Part shown: positions 14,305-25,456 of the stretch, piece after piece
Numbering within the stretch: position 1 is the first letter of the stretch
Layout: each line of letters opens with the position of its first letter
NCBI RefSeq assembly: GCF_905147045.1
Contig: NC_065888.1
Location: 9,801,001 to 9,865,000, forward strand
From: Nymphalis io
Taxonomy: Eukaryota > Arthropoda > Insecta > Lepidoptera > Nymphalidae
Length of the DNA stretch: 64,000 nucleotides
Direction of reading: 5' to 3'
The notes under the pieces: generated by a model
Seen by the model: the letters and a program-made list of their open reading frames with translations, nothing else
Database searches by the model: none
What the model was told of the DNA's origin: nothing
Made by a program: the position numbers and the translations under genes

Positions 14305-16566
14305 TTAAAGATCCAATATTTTGAAGAAATACTCAACTTCTAATGAGCCATCTTCAGCTAAATCACTGCAGTGTATTGCATTTTGCACTTTTGTCTTTCC
14401 AAATTTCGCCCTTAATGAATGCGGACGTAAAAATCTAGCAATTTCCTGTGGCACAATAAAAATATATGTATTATTAACTTTAAATAGTAATTTGTAATTT
14501 ATTTTTTATTGAAAACATACCGGATCTGATGGACCAACTAACTTCCTGAATTCCACTACAGTATTGACATTTTTGTCTTTGGCAACAATTTCCATTGCAA
14601 CGCAAGGGCCACTAGATAACTCCTCAACCATACCCTGTTGTTTTAATATTGATTAGCGAACATACAAATACGAATAACATAGTTCTGTATTAACTTAGAA
14701 ATTGTCTAAAATAACATTATGTCTTGAAAGTGCCATCAAGTTATATATCAGTATTTTTTTAATATGAATCAGTTTTAAAGATAAACATGCTATTTAAGTA
14801 TAACATTACCTTGTACTCTTGGACTATTCCTTTGTATACTTCATAAAATTCAGCTGCATTAATATTTTCCACAATTAACATATTCAATGCTGTAACATTA
14901 AACCCTCCATCATCAATAACTTCCAATACTGCTCCTAGCTTTCCTTCACGAATTGCATGTGGTTTTACAATGCATAGAGTGCAATTGGACAGAGTAGCTG
15001 TTAACCGAAGGCGGACAGATCGTAATGCTGGTGGTGGAAAAAAATAATCTATATCCTGTAAAAGTGAAAATAAGACAGACTTTGATAACATTTATTCATA
15101 TTTTCTACAAAATAAATTTTATTTTATGATATCTACACATGAGTACCGAAATTGTTTTTTCTCCAAAATATGCGACCCTGTAGTATGTTTTATGCATGTT
15201 GGGTACTAACCCAAGGGTATTTTTGTAATGTCTAAAGTTAGTACTTTAAAAATACCCTTTAATAGCAGAATTATAGATAAAAAGCAATTAATGCCTATGT
15301 ATATACCATAACATAAACTACTCAAAATATCAATAACATTAAAACAGTAGACATTAAACTATTTTGATTGTCAAATAACAAGATGATCACTGACCCAGAT
15401 CAAATACTGTTATGTTATACATGAACACCACACCTATTTACCTCTAGTGCATCCTCAGGGCTAGATGACACATGGGCACAGTTTCTTACAGGATCTGTAC
15501 CATATAGAGCTCTTATAGTGCCTGGTTCAGCTTTCAATGGATCTTGATTACCAAGTACTTTTATACATGCCGACACAGAATCTTTACCTACTAATTCCAA
15601 ACCATATACTTGCTGTCCGGTAAGATAGTCTAGAAGAAATCTGAAATAGTTAACATAGTGATTAATATAAATTTGGTTGCAAGTTTATTTATGCAAGTTT
15701 TATTTATTTAAATATGTATGTAAAATTGAGGAATCAGTCTGTTTTTTTTTTTTTATTTACATATATCTTTTTAATAAAAATGTATTTTAAAACAAGCAAA
15801 CTTACGCAAATGTTGGATCTGTAACAAGTTTTCTATATAGAAAATTAATATCATCAGCAGTAAGGAGAGCTTTTTTCATTTTAGTTATCTTCAAACCTTG
15901 CTCATAAAAATGAGTTAAGATCTTACCAGCCATTTTAGTTGGAAGTGGCTTAATCATTGCAAATGTTCTGGAATTTAAAATGCATTAGTGTTAATAGATT
16001 ATTTAAAGACTGATAGTTAAAAGGGAATTTTGTATGATATTTGATTGATTTTTTAAGAAAATTTGAATTTTATTATATTAAAATAGAAGAAAACATGTAA
16101 CAAACATTTATGGTAAAATTATTATTATTTACTTTATTATAACTTAATTGTTTATTAAACTATTTTAATAACTATGTATTTTAAATAAATTTAGTACATA
16201 CACTTGCATATCCTTGTGCAATTGTGTTCTTGTAGCTTCACAAGCGAAATCAACGATTTTTATCAACCTTCCTAAAATCTGGAGAGTCGATCCAATATAA
16301 AAGTTGTCTAAATTTACTCCATTTACTTTAACTCTTCGAAGAAAAGTTTTTCGGTTTTTTAAATCATACATTTCTATTGTATCATCAGTGGGGTAGAAAA
16401 ATACATTGAACCGGCGAACGAGACTGGCTTGATTATCATACCATTCTCCGATAAATGAAAACTTGTCACCATAAGCGCCTTCCTAAAATTTAATTAATCT
16501 TTTTTGTTATATAGATTTTAATATAAAAGTTTTTAGAATAAGGTAATCAGACAGCTTGTATACCAT
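14305..16566 (-). CDS. NME7: NME7-A: nucleoside diphosphate kinase 7 homologue (DM10 + two NDPK domains)
   Basis: The start ATG (16564-16566) sits directly on a splice donor. Six more exons follow: 16202-16482, 15806-15967, 15442-15640, 14810-15055, 14521-14634 and 14305-14445. All joins keep phase and give 381 residues, close to the 376 of human NME7. Residues about 5-95 are a DM10 domain (FIGEWYDNQASLVRRF). The first NDPK domain runs from about 96 to 215 (FAMIKP; IRALYG; NCAH with His205). The second runs from about 232 to 378 (CIVKPHA; EFYEVYKG; NAIHC with His360). Both domains keep the lysine, arginine, asparagine and phospho-accepting histidine of active NDP kinases. In other animals NME7 binds the gamma-tubulin ring complex and is a ciliary microtubule inner protein, so a centrosomal or axonemal role is inferred. 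NME7-B lies head to head with it, and a hAT insertion ends 114 bp upstream of the ATG. Confidence 0.93.
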
Positions 16567-16680
16567 TTTTGAAAAAAGACAGTATTAAATTTGAAAAATA
16601 ATATGCATTATATAGTTGAATATAGTAATGGTCTTCTACATAATATTAATACACGTTTTATTATTGATCAACTAAGTTTG
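16567..16680. promoter_or_regulatory. Left remnant of the NME7-A/NME7-B divergent 5' interval
   Basis: This 114-bp stretch lies between the NME7-A initiator and the left end of the hAT element. With 21685-22481 it makes up the roughly 0.9-kb interval that separated the two divergent genes before the insertion. It should contain the NME7-A leader and perhaps part of its promoter. No specific motif was identified. Confidence 0.4.
16673..16680. repeat. Left target-site duplication of the hAT element (TAAGTTTG)
   Basis: TAAGTTTG directly precedes the left terminus TAGGCATGCG. The identical 8 bp at 21677-21684 directly follow the right terminus CATGCCTA. Eight base pairs is the duplication length made by hAT transposases. 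Confidence 0.88.
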
Positions 16681-17938
16681 TAGGCATGCGCGATACAAAT
16701 CGTATATAGATACAATATCTATATATCGGTACAAAATCTAATATCTAGATATCGGAGCGCACAGTATCTATATATTCGGATATCCACTGATATCGTTTCT
16801 GTATAATCTGTATACGGTATTGTTATGGTACTAAATCTAGTATCTAGATATCGAAGCGCACGCACAGTATTTATAATATTCGGATATCCACCGATATCGA
16901 TCTTGTATACTCTGCATACAGTATATCCGATATCGAATATCGTTGTAAATTTGTAAATATCAATTGTCAAACGAGTAGGCGCGAACGCGAGTAGGATTGT
17001 TAGTGAGATATCGATATATCGAACTTATTTGTTATTTATGTTTATTATAATTATGTAATATTTTTAACGACATATCGATAGCTTGATATTGAAGTATAAA
17101 TATTAAAGCTTTATATATTTTTTAAATAAGTTTTTATTAGAATTAATCTTTTAGTGTCTAATAATCGCAGTAGTCGAGCCGCCGAACATATAATACAACG
17201 AGTATTTTTTTAAATCTCACTGAAAAATATTGGTACACATAATTGTCTTATTTAAATTAAAAAGTAATAACTAAGAACTTTACATTTGTAATTTTATTTG
17301 CTTTATAAATATACAAGATTTAACTGTATTAGTAATTTTTACACTGATTTACGTTTTATTTTTAATAAAGCCGATATATCGATTTTTTTTCGATATATCT
17401 AACTCCAATATGATGCATTTAAAAATATCTCGATTTTGAATATCCGATATTTTAAAAATATCCAGTTGATATTTCAATATTTATACTTCAATTCTGTATT
17501 AAACAATATTCGATTTATAAATACGTACTCTTACTGGTTTTGGTTGTTTATTTGGCCTTGGGTGTCATTTTAGAAATTGCTATTATTATTTTTTACGATC
17601 TATTTTTAGTTTCGTTGTTTTATGTTTTCGCGATCGCGCTTATTAGTACGACATAATTCAATAACTCTCTTTCTTTTTCGAAATTTAGTTTTTCTTAACT
17701 CATTTTTTTTTTCTTGTTTCTAGGTAGATGTATTTAATAATTTGTGTTGTGTTTAAAATATTTTGAATAACTGTACATATTATATTGAACAATTAAAGAA
17801 AATTAGGTATTTAGGGCAAGTGCAGTGTAGTGTAGTGTTAATTAAAAATAATTTTAAGGGATAGTTATTAGTTAGGTTAATCTTTTTATCAAAATATCTA
17901 AATCTTAATATATAAATCTTTGTATAAAAGGAAAAATT

Positions 17939-19405
17939 ATGTCTCGTCCGAATACGAGCGTAATTTGGAATTATTTTGATAAATTCAACATTGTAGACAA
18001 AAAAGCTAAATGTCGTATTTGTTGCGACATTTATAGCTACAAGGGCTCTACAGGAAATTTAAAGGCGCATTTAAAAAAAAACATTTAGACGCTTTTACTA
18101 ACATAAGTGCGGCACAACAAGAAACTAAAGCTCAGCAGCAGCGGCAGCATCAACAACAACTGTCTTGTTCGGTGCAGGCGGCAGTGAACGAGCCTGGTTC
18201 ATCTACCGTCACGGGCATTTCTCAGCAGGCGCCAAAACAACAAACCTTAGAAAAATATGGTACTACGAAGAGAATCTCCAACGACATGAAAAAAAAATTG
18301 ACCGTGATTTACTAGAACTTTTCATTGACAGTTACCAACCGTTCTCATTGGTGGAGGAGAAAGCTTTTAAGAAATTTACTAGGTGGATTCCTGGCTACCA
18401 ACTGCCGAGTCGAAAAACCATTTCCAATGTGATGTTACCTGCCCTTTATGAACAAATGAAAGCCGAAATAAGAAATAAGACGACAACGCAGAATGTATTC
18501 CGAAGCGCTTAATGCAGGAAGTTCCAACACGATGGAACTCTACCTATCATATGGTTCAGCGCTTTGTGGCCCTTGAACAATACATCCGGGCAACAATTGC
18601 AATTCTAAAAAAAGATCTACCCATAATTACAAACGAGGGCTGGCGCATCCTTTCTGAATTTGCAAAAATATTACAACCATTTGATCAGGCCACAGAGACG
18701 ATTAGTGGCGAAGCGTATATTATTGGAAGCTTAGTAATTGTACTTACACGTTGTCTTATGACCGCCTGTGATAATTTTTTATCTGAAACATTTCATGACG
18801 CGTCAAATGACCTTGTCTGTCGTCTAAGAACAGGGTTAGTAACAAGATTCGGGCATGTGGAAAGGAGCAGAACATATAGCACATGCACATTTCTTGACCC
18901 TCGATACAAATTGTCTGTATTTAGCGACAAAAATGAAGCTAAAAATACAAAAAGCCATGTGCAGGAAAAGCTGGTTGAGTTGATTGCACTAGATACCACA
19001 CAGGAGCAACAATCTGATTCCTATAGTAGTGATGCCAATACTGATGGATTTCGGGCCATACTACAGCATATTGTAGGACCAAAAAAACACATAGTTGGGA
19101 CACCTTTGTCCAAAGCTATAAAGGAGATCAACACATATTTTAATGACGATATGCTGCCAGTATTCCACGGAGACAAATGGAACTGTCCTCTGGGGTGGTG
19201 GCGCGAGCACAAATTTGCTTACCCATATTTAGCTAAATTGGTAAAACAATACAGCAATATTATGGCGTCATCTGTTCCATGTGAACGCATATTTAGTAAA
19301 ATGGGAATAATTATAAATGACCGTCGGACGAGACTTACATCACAAAAAGTAAGACAATTGACGTTTTTAAAAGTCAATTTAGACCAAAAAAGATTTGAGC
19401 AATAA
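17939..19405 (+). pseudogene. Broken hAT transposase (BED zinc finger, internally deleted)
   Basis: The ATG at 17939 opens a BED-type zinc finger: WNYFDKF, then KAKCRICC, then GSTGNLKAHL. The frame is broken at a run of nine A at 18073-18081, where the finger's last histidine would be, and again at nine A at 18289-18297. The N-terminal part continues through LLELFIDSYQPFSLVEEKAF to about 18490. It then jumps directly to QEVPTRWNSTYHM at about 18512, a motif that in hAT transposases follows most of the catalytic core. The middle, with the first catalytic acidic residues, is therefore missing. The C-terminal part (18512-19405) is open for 297 codons and ends with the hAT dimerisation signature (ASSVPCERIFSKMG). 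It resembles ZBED-like/hAT-Ac proteins. It cannot encode an active transposase as it stands. Confidence 0.88.
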
Positions 19406-20621
19406 CTTTCAAGAACAATTAAATTTAAGATTAATTAAAAAAATGTATATATGATGAAATGAACTTTTAAATACGCCTGCATTACTCACATTGTATTCTA
19501 TGTAAGTAATTAATAAATAGAAAAACATCGCTATTACGCAGTTAGTCCTAAGCCTGAAAAAAGTATGAAGGAAAGTTCATTTCAATGATTTTCAAAATCA
19601 TAACACTAATATATCTATCAATAAATTAATATTAACTTATTTAAGCATGCTCATAAATATGTACAAAATAGTAATGGTTTATATAAAATAATACATTATA
19701 TGCTATAAAATAAATAAATATTTTTTTTAAATTGGATAAATTTGTTAGAAATACTTATTTATGTACTTCACTTAATATATTTAATAGACTTGTGTCGCTC
19801 GCGAGCGAGATATAAAAGATATATATCGTACTAAAAGAGCGAGTATATCAGTAGCTCATCATTTCCTAAACTTTTACCTCCTAGTAATAAGATTGAATTC
19901 AGATTAACTCAGAGAGCGAATGGTGAGCGAAACAGATAAGATGAATAAAAATATGTCAGATTGTGTTCTGAATGTAGTGATGTCAGACTTTAAAAATTAT
20001 CAGGGCCGTAAAATTTAGCAGTCTTTGAAACTAGTACGCCATACAAAAATTTAAAATAAAAGCATTTGGTTGGAAAATAATAAAATTAAATAAATATTTC
20101 GACTATTATTAATTCAGAACATTTATTTTATTTTATTTTATTTCGATCATATTTTTTTACATTTAAACAACTTACTGAATTGAACTAAATTATAAGAATA
20201 ATGTATATGAAGATAAAAATAATTTATCTGATATTTTTATTTGGATACTTGGAAATTATAGTACAATAATTGCGTCACACCTATTTTTGAATATATTTGT
20301 AATATGGTTTTTTATTATGTGACGTCTGGTAACACTATCGCCTAGCTCAATAACAAATAGCTCCTTACATTTTTTTACTTCGTTCTGTTCTGGCTCTGAG
20401 CGAGATATAAAAGAGTGATATATATCTTAGAGCGAAAAGATATATATCTCTTTTTTCTTCTTAATGATATAGTTTGCGCAGGTCTAATATTTAATAATTA
20501 CATATTTCTATATTGTATTTGATTAAATAAAAATATAATCGGTTTCAGAACGATTCATAAATACGACTCACGTTTAGGTTATCTGTTGATATTTTTTAAA
20601 ATATCGGATATTCGATATCTA

Positions 20622-20659
20622 CGTAGACAGAGAAACAAAGCTTAGTTTCTCTGTCTACG
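20622..20659. mobile_element. 38-bp palindrome with the CGTAGACAGAGAAAC terminus and possible 8-bp duplication
   Basis: Two inverted 15-bp termini CGTAGACAGAGAAAC face each other with only 8 bp between them. GATATCTA precedes (20614-20621) and follows (20660-20667). The same 15-mer occurs as inverted termini at 25675 and 26638. The simplest reading is a minimal deletion derivative of that element, inserted in the hAT with an 8-bp duplication. The hAT is itself rich in GATATCTA-like words, so the duplication could be chance. Confidence 0.55.
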
Positions 20660-20689
20660 GATATCTAGATATTTTATCCGTTATGGATA

Positions 20690-21520
20690 TTATGATATTT
20701 TTACTGGTATCGGTTGTTTGACCTTGGGTGTCATTTTAGAAATTGCTATTATTTTTATGATCTATTTTATTTTCGTTGTTGTTGTTGTGCGTTGTTAGCT
20801 TTATAATTTAATAACTCGCTTTATTTTCTAAATTTTAGGTGTTTTTCGTAACTCATGTATTTTTTCTTGTTTAGGTACATGTATATAATAATTTATGATG
20901 TGTGTAAAATAATGTACATATTGTATTGAACATTTCAAAGAAATGAGGTATTTAGGGCAACTGTTAATATTCATTAAATGTAATTTTAAAGAATGATTTT
21001 TAGTTAGGTTAATGTTTGTGTTAAATACAATGAAGAATAGTCTCGTCCCAATACGAGCGTAATTTTCGATAAATTCAACTGTAGGCAAAAAAGCTAAATG
21101 TCGTATTTGTTGCGACATTTATAGCTACAAGGGCTCTTCAGGCATTTTACAGATATTTTTAAAAGTCAAATTAGATTAAAAGAAATAACAGCTATTACTC
21201 TTTCGACAACAGTTAAAAGAGATGTATATACGAAGAAATAAACTTTTAAATACGCCGGCATTACTCGTTTTGTATTCTGTATAGGTAATTAATAAATAGA
21301 AAAACATCGCTATTACGCAGTCAGTCATAAGCCTGAAAAAAGTATGAAGGAAAGTTCATTTCACTGATTTTCAAAATCGGAACTGCAACATATCTATTAA
21401 TAAACAAATATTTACTCTTTTAACCATGTTATTATCAATAACAAAAATAAACCAATACATAATATATGCGATAAACACAAATATTTTTTAATATTGGATA
21501 AAACCAAGGTTAAAAACCAG
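20690..21520 (+). mobile_element. Deletion derivative of the hAT, second copy inside the composite
   Basis: 20700-21150 repeats, with divergence, the transposase leader and first coding segment at 17530-18060 (shared blocks ACCTTGGGTGTCATTTTAGA and AAAAAAGCTAAATGTCGTAT). At about 21150 it jumps to the end of the transposase frame and the 3' flank. 21200-21400 then matches 19420-19600 (shared CATCGCTATTACGCAG and GAAGGAAAGTTCATTTCA). About 1.3 kb of transposase sequence is therefore missing here. The copy has no coding capacity. Confidence 0.8.
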
Positions 21521-21676
21521 TACAATCTGATATCATCTGGTACTGATTCGATTTCCGAGTACCATAGACTCGATACAATATCTAGATATTGAAATATATA
21601 GATACGTTATCCGATATTCAAAACCGATATCTAGATACGATACGATATCGCTTCAAAGCGATATTACCCATGCCTA

Positions 21677-21684
21677 TAAGTTTG
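21677..21684. repeat. Right target-site duplication of the hAT element (TAAGTTTG)
   Basis: Identical to 16673-16680 and directly abutting the right terminus of the element. Confidence 0.88.
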
Positions 21685-22481
21685 GTCTTCAATATTACTA
21701 TAACATAATTCATTTCAATAAATAGTTATAACAATTTAACAGTGTGTAACAGATTAAGTTATGTATATTTTAAGTTTAGGAACGTTATTCAAAATGTAAA
21801 CAAGTAAAACTCAAAAGTCAACAAATCTGAAATGAGAAATCTGTTTGTCTATGCACATATTATGTTAAAATTTGATCTATGCAATTTGCTCTATGGCCAA
21901 TAGCTATATATATTATATTAAGCTAACCTTCGAGACTAACTTATAAACACTTTAGACAGTACTTCCTACTGAGTACTATAGTCAAAGCACCTGACTTGGG
22001 TAAAATGTATTCAGATTAATGATTAAGTATTATGATTACAATATGTAAATATTAATCACGATTACAGTACAACGAAAGTAAACGAAAGAGTAAAGTAAGT
22101 TATCGTTAATCTGATTACCTACATATTGCAAAAGTCTACATAGCACGGTTATATAACACTATTGACTTTTGTAACTAAATAAATTGAAATAGAGTACTTT
22201 GATTAAAAATTGCAACATTCTAAACAGAACATAGACTTTTTCCTTCGAATAAAGTTATAGTATTATTGTTTTTCTATATATAAACCTGTCTGATACAACT
22301 GATGATAATCATTTTATATGGAATTTGATATTCTCTTTGGTAATATTGTCTATATATAACAAATAAATTGTCAAAAAATAATATCGTTGTGTCGTCAGTA
22401 TAGCTTATTCTGCCTAAAAAATATATAATATATCAATTATTTCCGGTACCTAAATCTTCTAAAATTTGATCAATTTTAAAA
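21685..22481. promoter_or_regulatory. Right part of the NME7-A/NME7-B divergent 5' interval
   Basis: About 0.8 kb of AT-rich DNA runs up to the NME7-B initiator and should hold its promoter and leader. Before the hAT insertion it was continuous with 16567-16680. I see no repeat and no defined promoter motif. Confidence 0.4.
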
Positions 22482-24966
22482 ATGGTAGCCGTGTTAACTT
22501 TTGTTTTACTGGATTAAAATTTATAAATTTGGAACTGATGTCATATTATATTACCATTTTTTTCAGACTTACGATTATTTCGATAAATACACGTTTCTTT
22601 GCGAAATGTATGACGAAGACGCTGATGAAATAAAGGAATTAATATTAAACTTTTTTCCATTTGACAATTCGATTCAAGTTATTGACTCAAAAAAGGCTAA
22701 AAATCTGGTTAAGCGTGTTCATTTACCGCCTTTACAAATGCAAATGCTACAAATAGGAAATATAGTTAATATATTTTCCAAACTACTCTATATAAGAGAC
22801 TGTGCACCTGCCACTCGAAAAACTTTATACCATAACATTCAAAGGTATCATTCTTACAAAAAAGTAGTTTTTCCTTAATAATGCTTTAAATGACTTTTCG
22901 TGCAGCTGATTTAGAAATAATTATTATTTTTTATCACCTTCTTTTCATTACTTTGAAGTCCATGCAATATGACATGTTAAAGATAAGGGCATATTCATAT
23001 ATATATTAACATAATAATGTTAATCATAATTTATTAACTCAACCAAGTTTATAACTAGAAGCAGACAGCTCTATTTATTATATCAATAATGAGGTGTTTC
23101 TATGCAATTTTACTGAACAGGTCAAAAAACTTTTTACAGTACTTTTGCTTTAATAAAACCTGTACCTCCAAGCTCTCATGGTAAAATTATAACATTCATA
23201 ATGAAAAAAGGTTTTCGAATTGTTCGTATGAAGAATGGAAAAGTAAGCAAAGATTTTGCAAAAGAGCTATATAAAAATCTTTCTGGCAGTAATATGTTAC
23301 CGTTAGTATATGACACTATTTTTGTGTAATAAAATTATTATAACTTTTGAAAACATCCACAGGACCACCTGAATCAAGTAAATGATGAAGTTCTTTTCCC
23401 ATTTAATAAAATTTCTCATTTGCTTGTATGAAATTATTTCACCTGAATAAACATCTAAAGGTCTAATTGTTTAGATCCCAAAATCTATCCGAGATTGGGC
23501 CAAAAAAAATATAATTCCCTATTAACTGTATAAGTACTCATGTATATTATGTTTCATTAAGTATTTCTCTTTTTAATTTTTAAGTTAATTTATTATTAGA
23601 TACTGATCTTTTGCTAGTATATTTAGCTCTTTACAGGCTATAGAAAAATATTAACAGTATCGGTTTTTTTTTTTTAAATAAAACGATCCAAATTACGCAA
23701 ACTTCAAATGTCGATTTGTAGAATTGTAATAGATTACATAACAACTGGAGAAGTGATTGGTTTGGAACTGGTTGCGCCTGATGCAGTGAAAAAATGGCGG
23801 ACATGTTTAGGGGAAACCGATCCTGCAACCGCAGCACCAGGCACACTACGGCGACTTTATGGAGAAAATAAAGTTAAAAATGTTGCCCATGGTTGTAACA
23901 CCATAGAAGATGCGGCCCAGGTGTTTTACACATTTTGTACATTTTATATCTTAGTATTTTTTTGAATGATATAAGTTTAATTCCTCTTCTCATAAATTGT
24001 ATAACAAAAACATTTTACGACAGTATTCAATGTTCACTCAATAATATTTGCGATGCGATGTATAGGTGCATAATAAATAATAAGTATATGACATTAATAA
24101 AAAAAGAATAACTTTTAAGGTACCTAACAAATTCATTTATAAGCTCAATAATTAGTTTTTTTTTAGTAAGTAATTTACTTATTTCATAAAATATAAAATT
24201 TTAAATAAGTTAAGTAACATTTATTTACTTATAGAAAAAAAAATTATTTAATTATTAATTTCAGATGTTGGATTTATTTTTTAGCTATGATAATGGAGTC
24301 CCCAGAATACCTTTCCGGGCGACCTATAAAAATTGTACTTGTTGTGTTATCAAACCACATGTTGTTATTGAAGGAAATTTGGGCGCAATTCTTGAACAAA
24401 TTGCAACATCTAAATATTTTTACATTTCTGCAATAGCTATGTTTTCTGTAAAACTAGTAAATGCTAAAGAATTTTTTGAAGTTTATAAAGGTGTTTTGCC
24501 AGAGTATGAGGTACACCTACACTGGCATTTTTTTTATAAATACATAATTAATAATATTTTTCATCAGTTCAATTACATTTTAAGGCCATGTCTATACACA
24601 TAGCAGAAGGAAATTGTGTTGCTTTAGAAGTTAAATGTAATGATCCAAATATAAACTGTGTTTGTGAATTCAGAAAACTCTGTGGACCAAGAGACCCGGT
24701 AAAGAAAACATAATATTATTTATAATAAACATTGTAAAATAATTAATACTGATAAATAAGAGTCGGTAATGTCTTTAAAAATTTATTTAGCAATTAAATT
24801 AAGCTATTTTGTCATATCTCAGGAACTGAGTCGTCAACTATATCCTGATTCAATCAGAGCACTTTATGGAAAAAATATAGTACATAATGCAGTCCATTGT
24901 ACAGATCTACCAGAAGATGGTGAATTGGAAGTTGAATATTTTTTCAAGTTATTAGCCAATGAATGA
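22482..24966 (+). CDS. NME7-B: diverged NME7 paralogue (DM10 + two NDPK domains)
   Basis: The exons are ATG only (22482-22484), 22567-22844, 23140-23325, 23722-23920, 24265-24510, 24585-24698 and 24823-24966, giving 389 residues. Exons four, five and six are 199, 246 and 114 bp, exactly the lengths in NME7-A, and every phase matches. The DM10 part (residues 2-94) is much changed from the usual pattern. NDPK domain 1 has FALIKP, LRRLYG and NVAHG (His212). Domain 2 has CVIKPHV, EFFEVYKG and NAVHC (His367), so both active-site histidines remain. Some joins rest on unusual choices: the donor after exon three is GTAATA, and the acceptor of exon six is the second of two AGs, chosen for phase and length. 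Faster divergence than NME7-A suggests a specialised role, perhaps in sperm. That is inference. Confidence 0.88.
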
Positions 24967-24980
24967 TTAGAACCTTATAA

Positions 24981-25456
24981 TTATTTTCGTCTGTAGACGT
25001 TCCTTATGACAAAATCATTCCCTTCTATTTCAATCTTTTCATACATCCATTTTCTGTTTACCCTAAAAGGTAAAAAAAATAATATTAAATATACTGTTTG
25101 CTAAAAGTTTTTAGTAATATAAAGTTAGTATTCAGATTACCTGCATTCATGTCCACATTTGTTAGATGTACATTTTGGACAAGGGAAGTGACACCCAGGA
25201 CAAACTTCATCTAAACAATCGCAAAGGTCCTTACCAGTAGCAGCTATTTGTCCACGCTCATTATAGATCTTTTTAGTATTGCGACTGAAAAGTTACAATA
25301 CGGCAAATACATAGCAATTTGTCGTGTAAAAAGATAGATACTTCATATCAATAATATACAATAAATAGATACCGACTTCATAAAATAACTTTTTCGATTC
25401 AATTTTCGTCGTTCACGGGCTGATGTTTCCGGATCAAAGTTTTCCAAAAAACGCAT
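24981..25456 (-). CDS. ARL14EP-like (ARF7 effector C-terminal domain) protein
   Basis: Three exons: 25373-25456, 25141-25268 and 24981-25062, about 97 residues. The frame from ATG 25456 begins MRFLENFDPETSARERRKLN. The second exon is cysteine-rich (DLCDCLDEVCPGCHFPCP, then CTSNKCGHEC). The last has NRKWMYEKIEIEGNDF. These are the hallmarks of the ARL14EP/ARF7EP C-terminal domain, described in human ARL14EP as a link from the GTPase ARL14 to myosin 1E; insect members are little studied. The first junction is ambiguous. Donor GTATCT with acceptor TAAAAAG gives the stated model, while a weaker donor AA/GTCGGT with the CAG at 25285 also keeps frame and adds four residues. A longer N-terminus from ATG 25579 is possible but looks like leader sequence. 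The stop codon lies 14 bp from that of NME7-B, tail to tail. Confidence 0.85.

Larger units (their letters stand above)
16681..21676 (+). mobile_element. Composite hAT-superfamily DNA transposon
   Basis: The element is 4996 bp and bounded by the 8-bp duplication TAAGTTTG. Its ends are inverted: TAGGCATGCG at the left and, read inward on the other strand, TAGGCATGGGTAATATCG at the right. Subterminal DNA is dense in short GATATC/ATATCG/CTAGATAT repeats, as is common for hAT transposase-binding regions. Inside are a broken transposase gene (17939-19405) and, further right in the same orientation, a second internally deleted copy of the 5' and 3' parts (about 20690-21520). Between them (19745-20560) is AT-rich sequence with two blocks of GAGCGAGATATAAAAGA. 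It lies between the start codons of the two NME7 genes. Confidence 0.88.
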
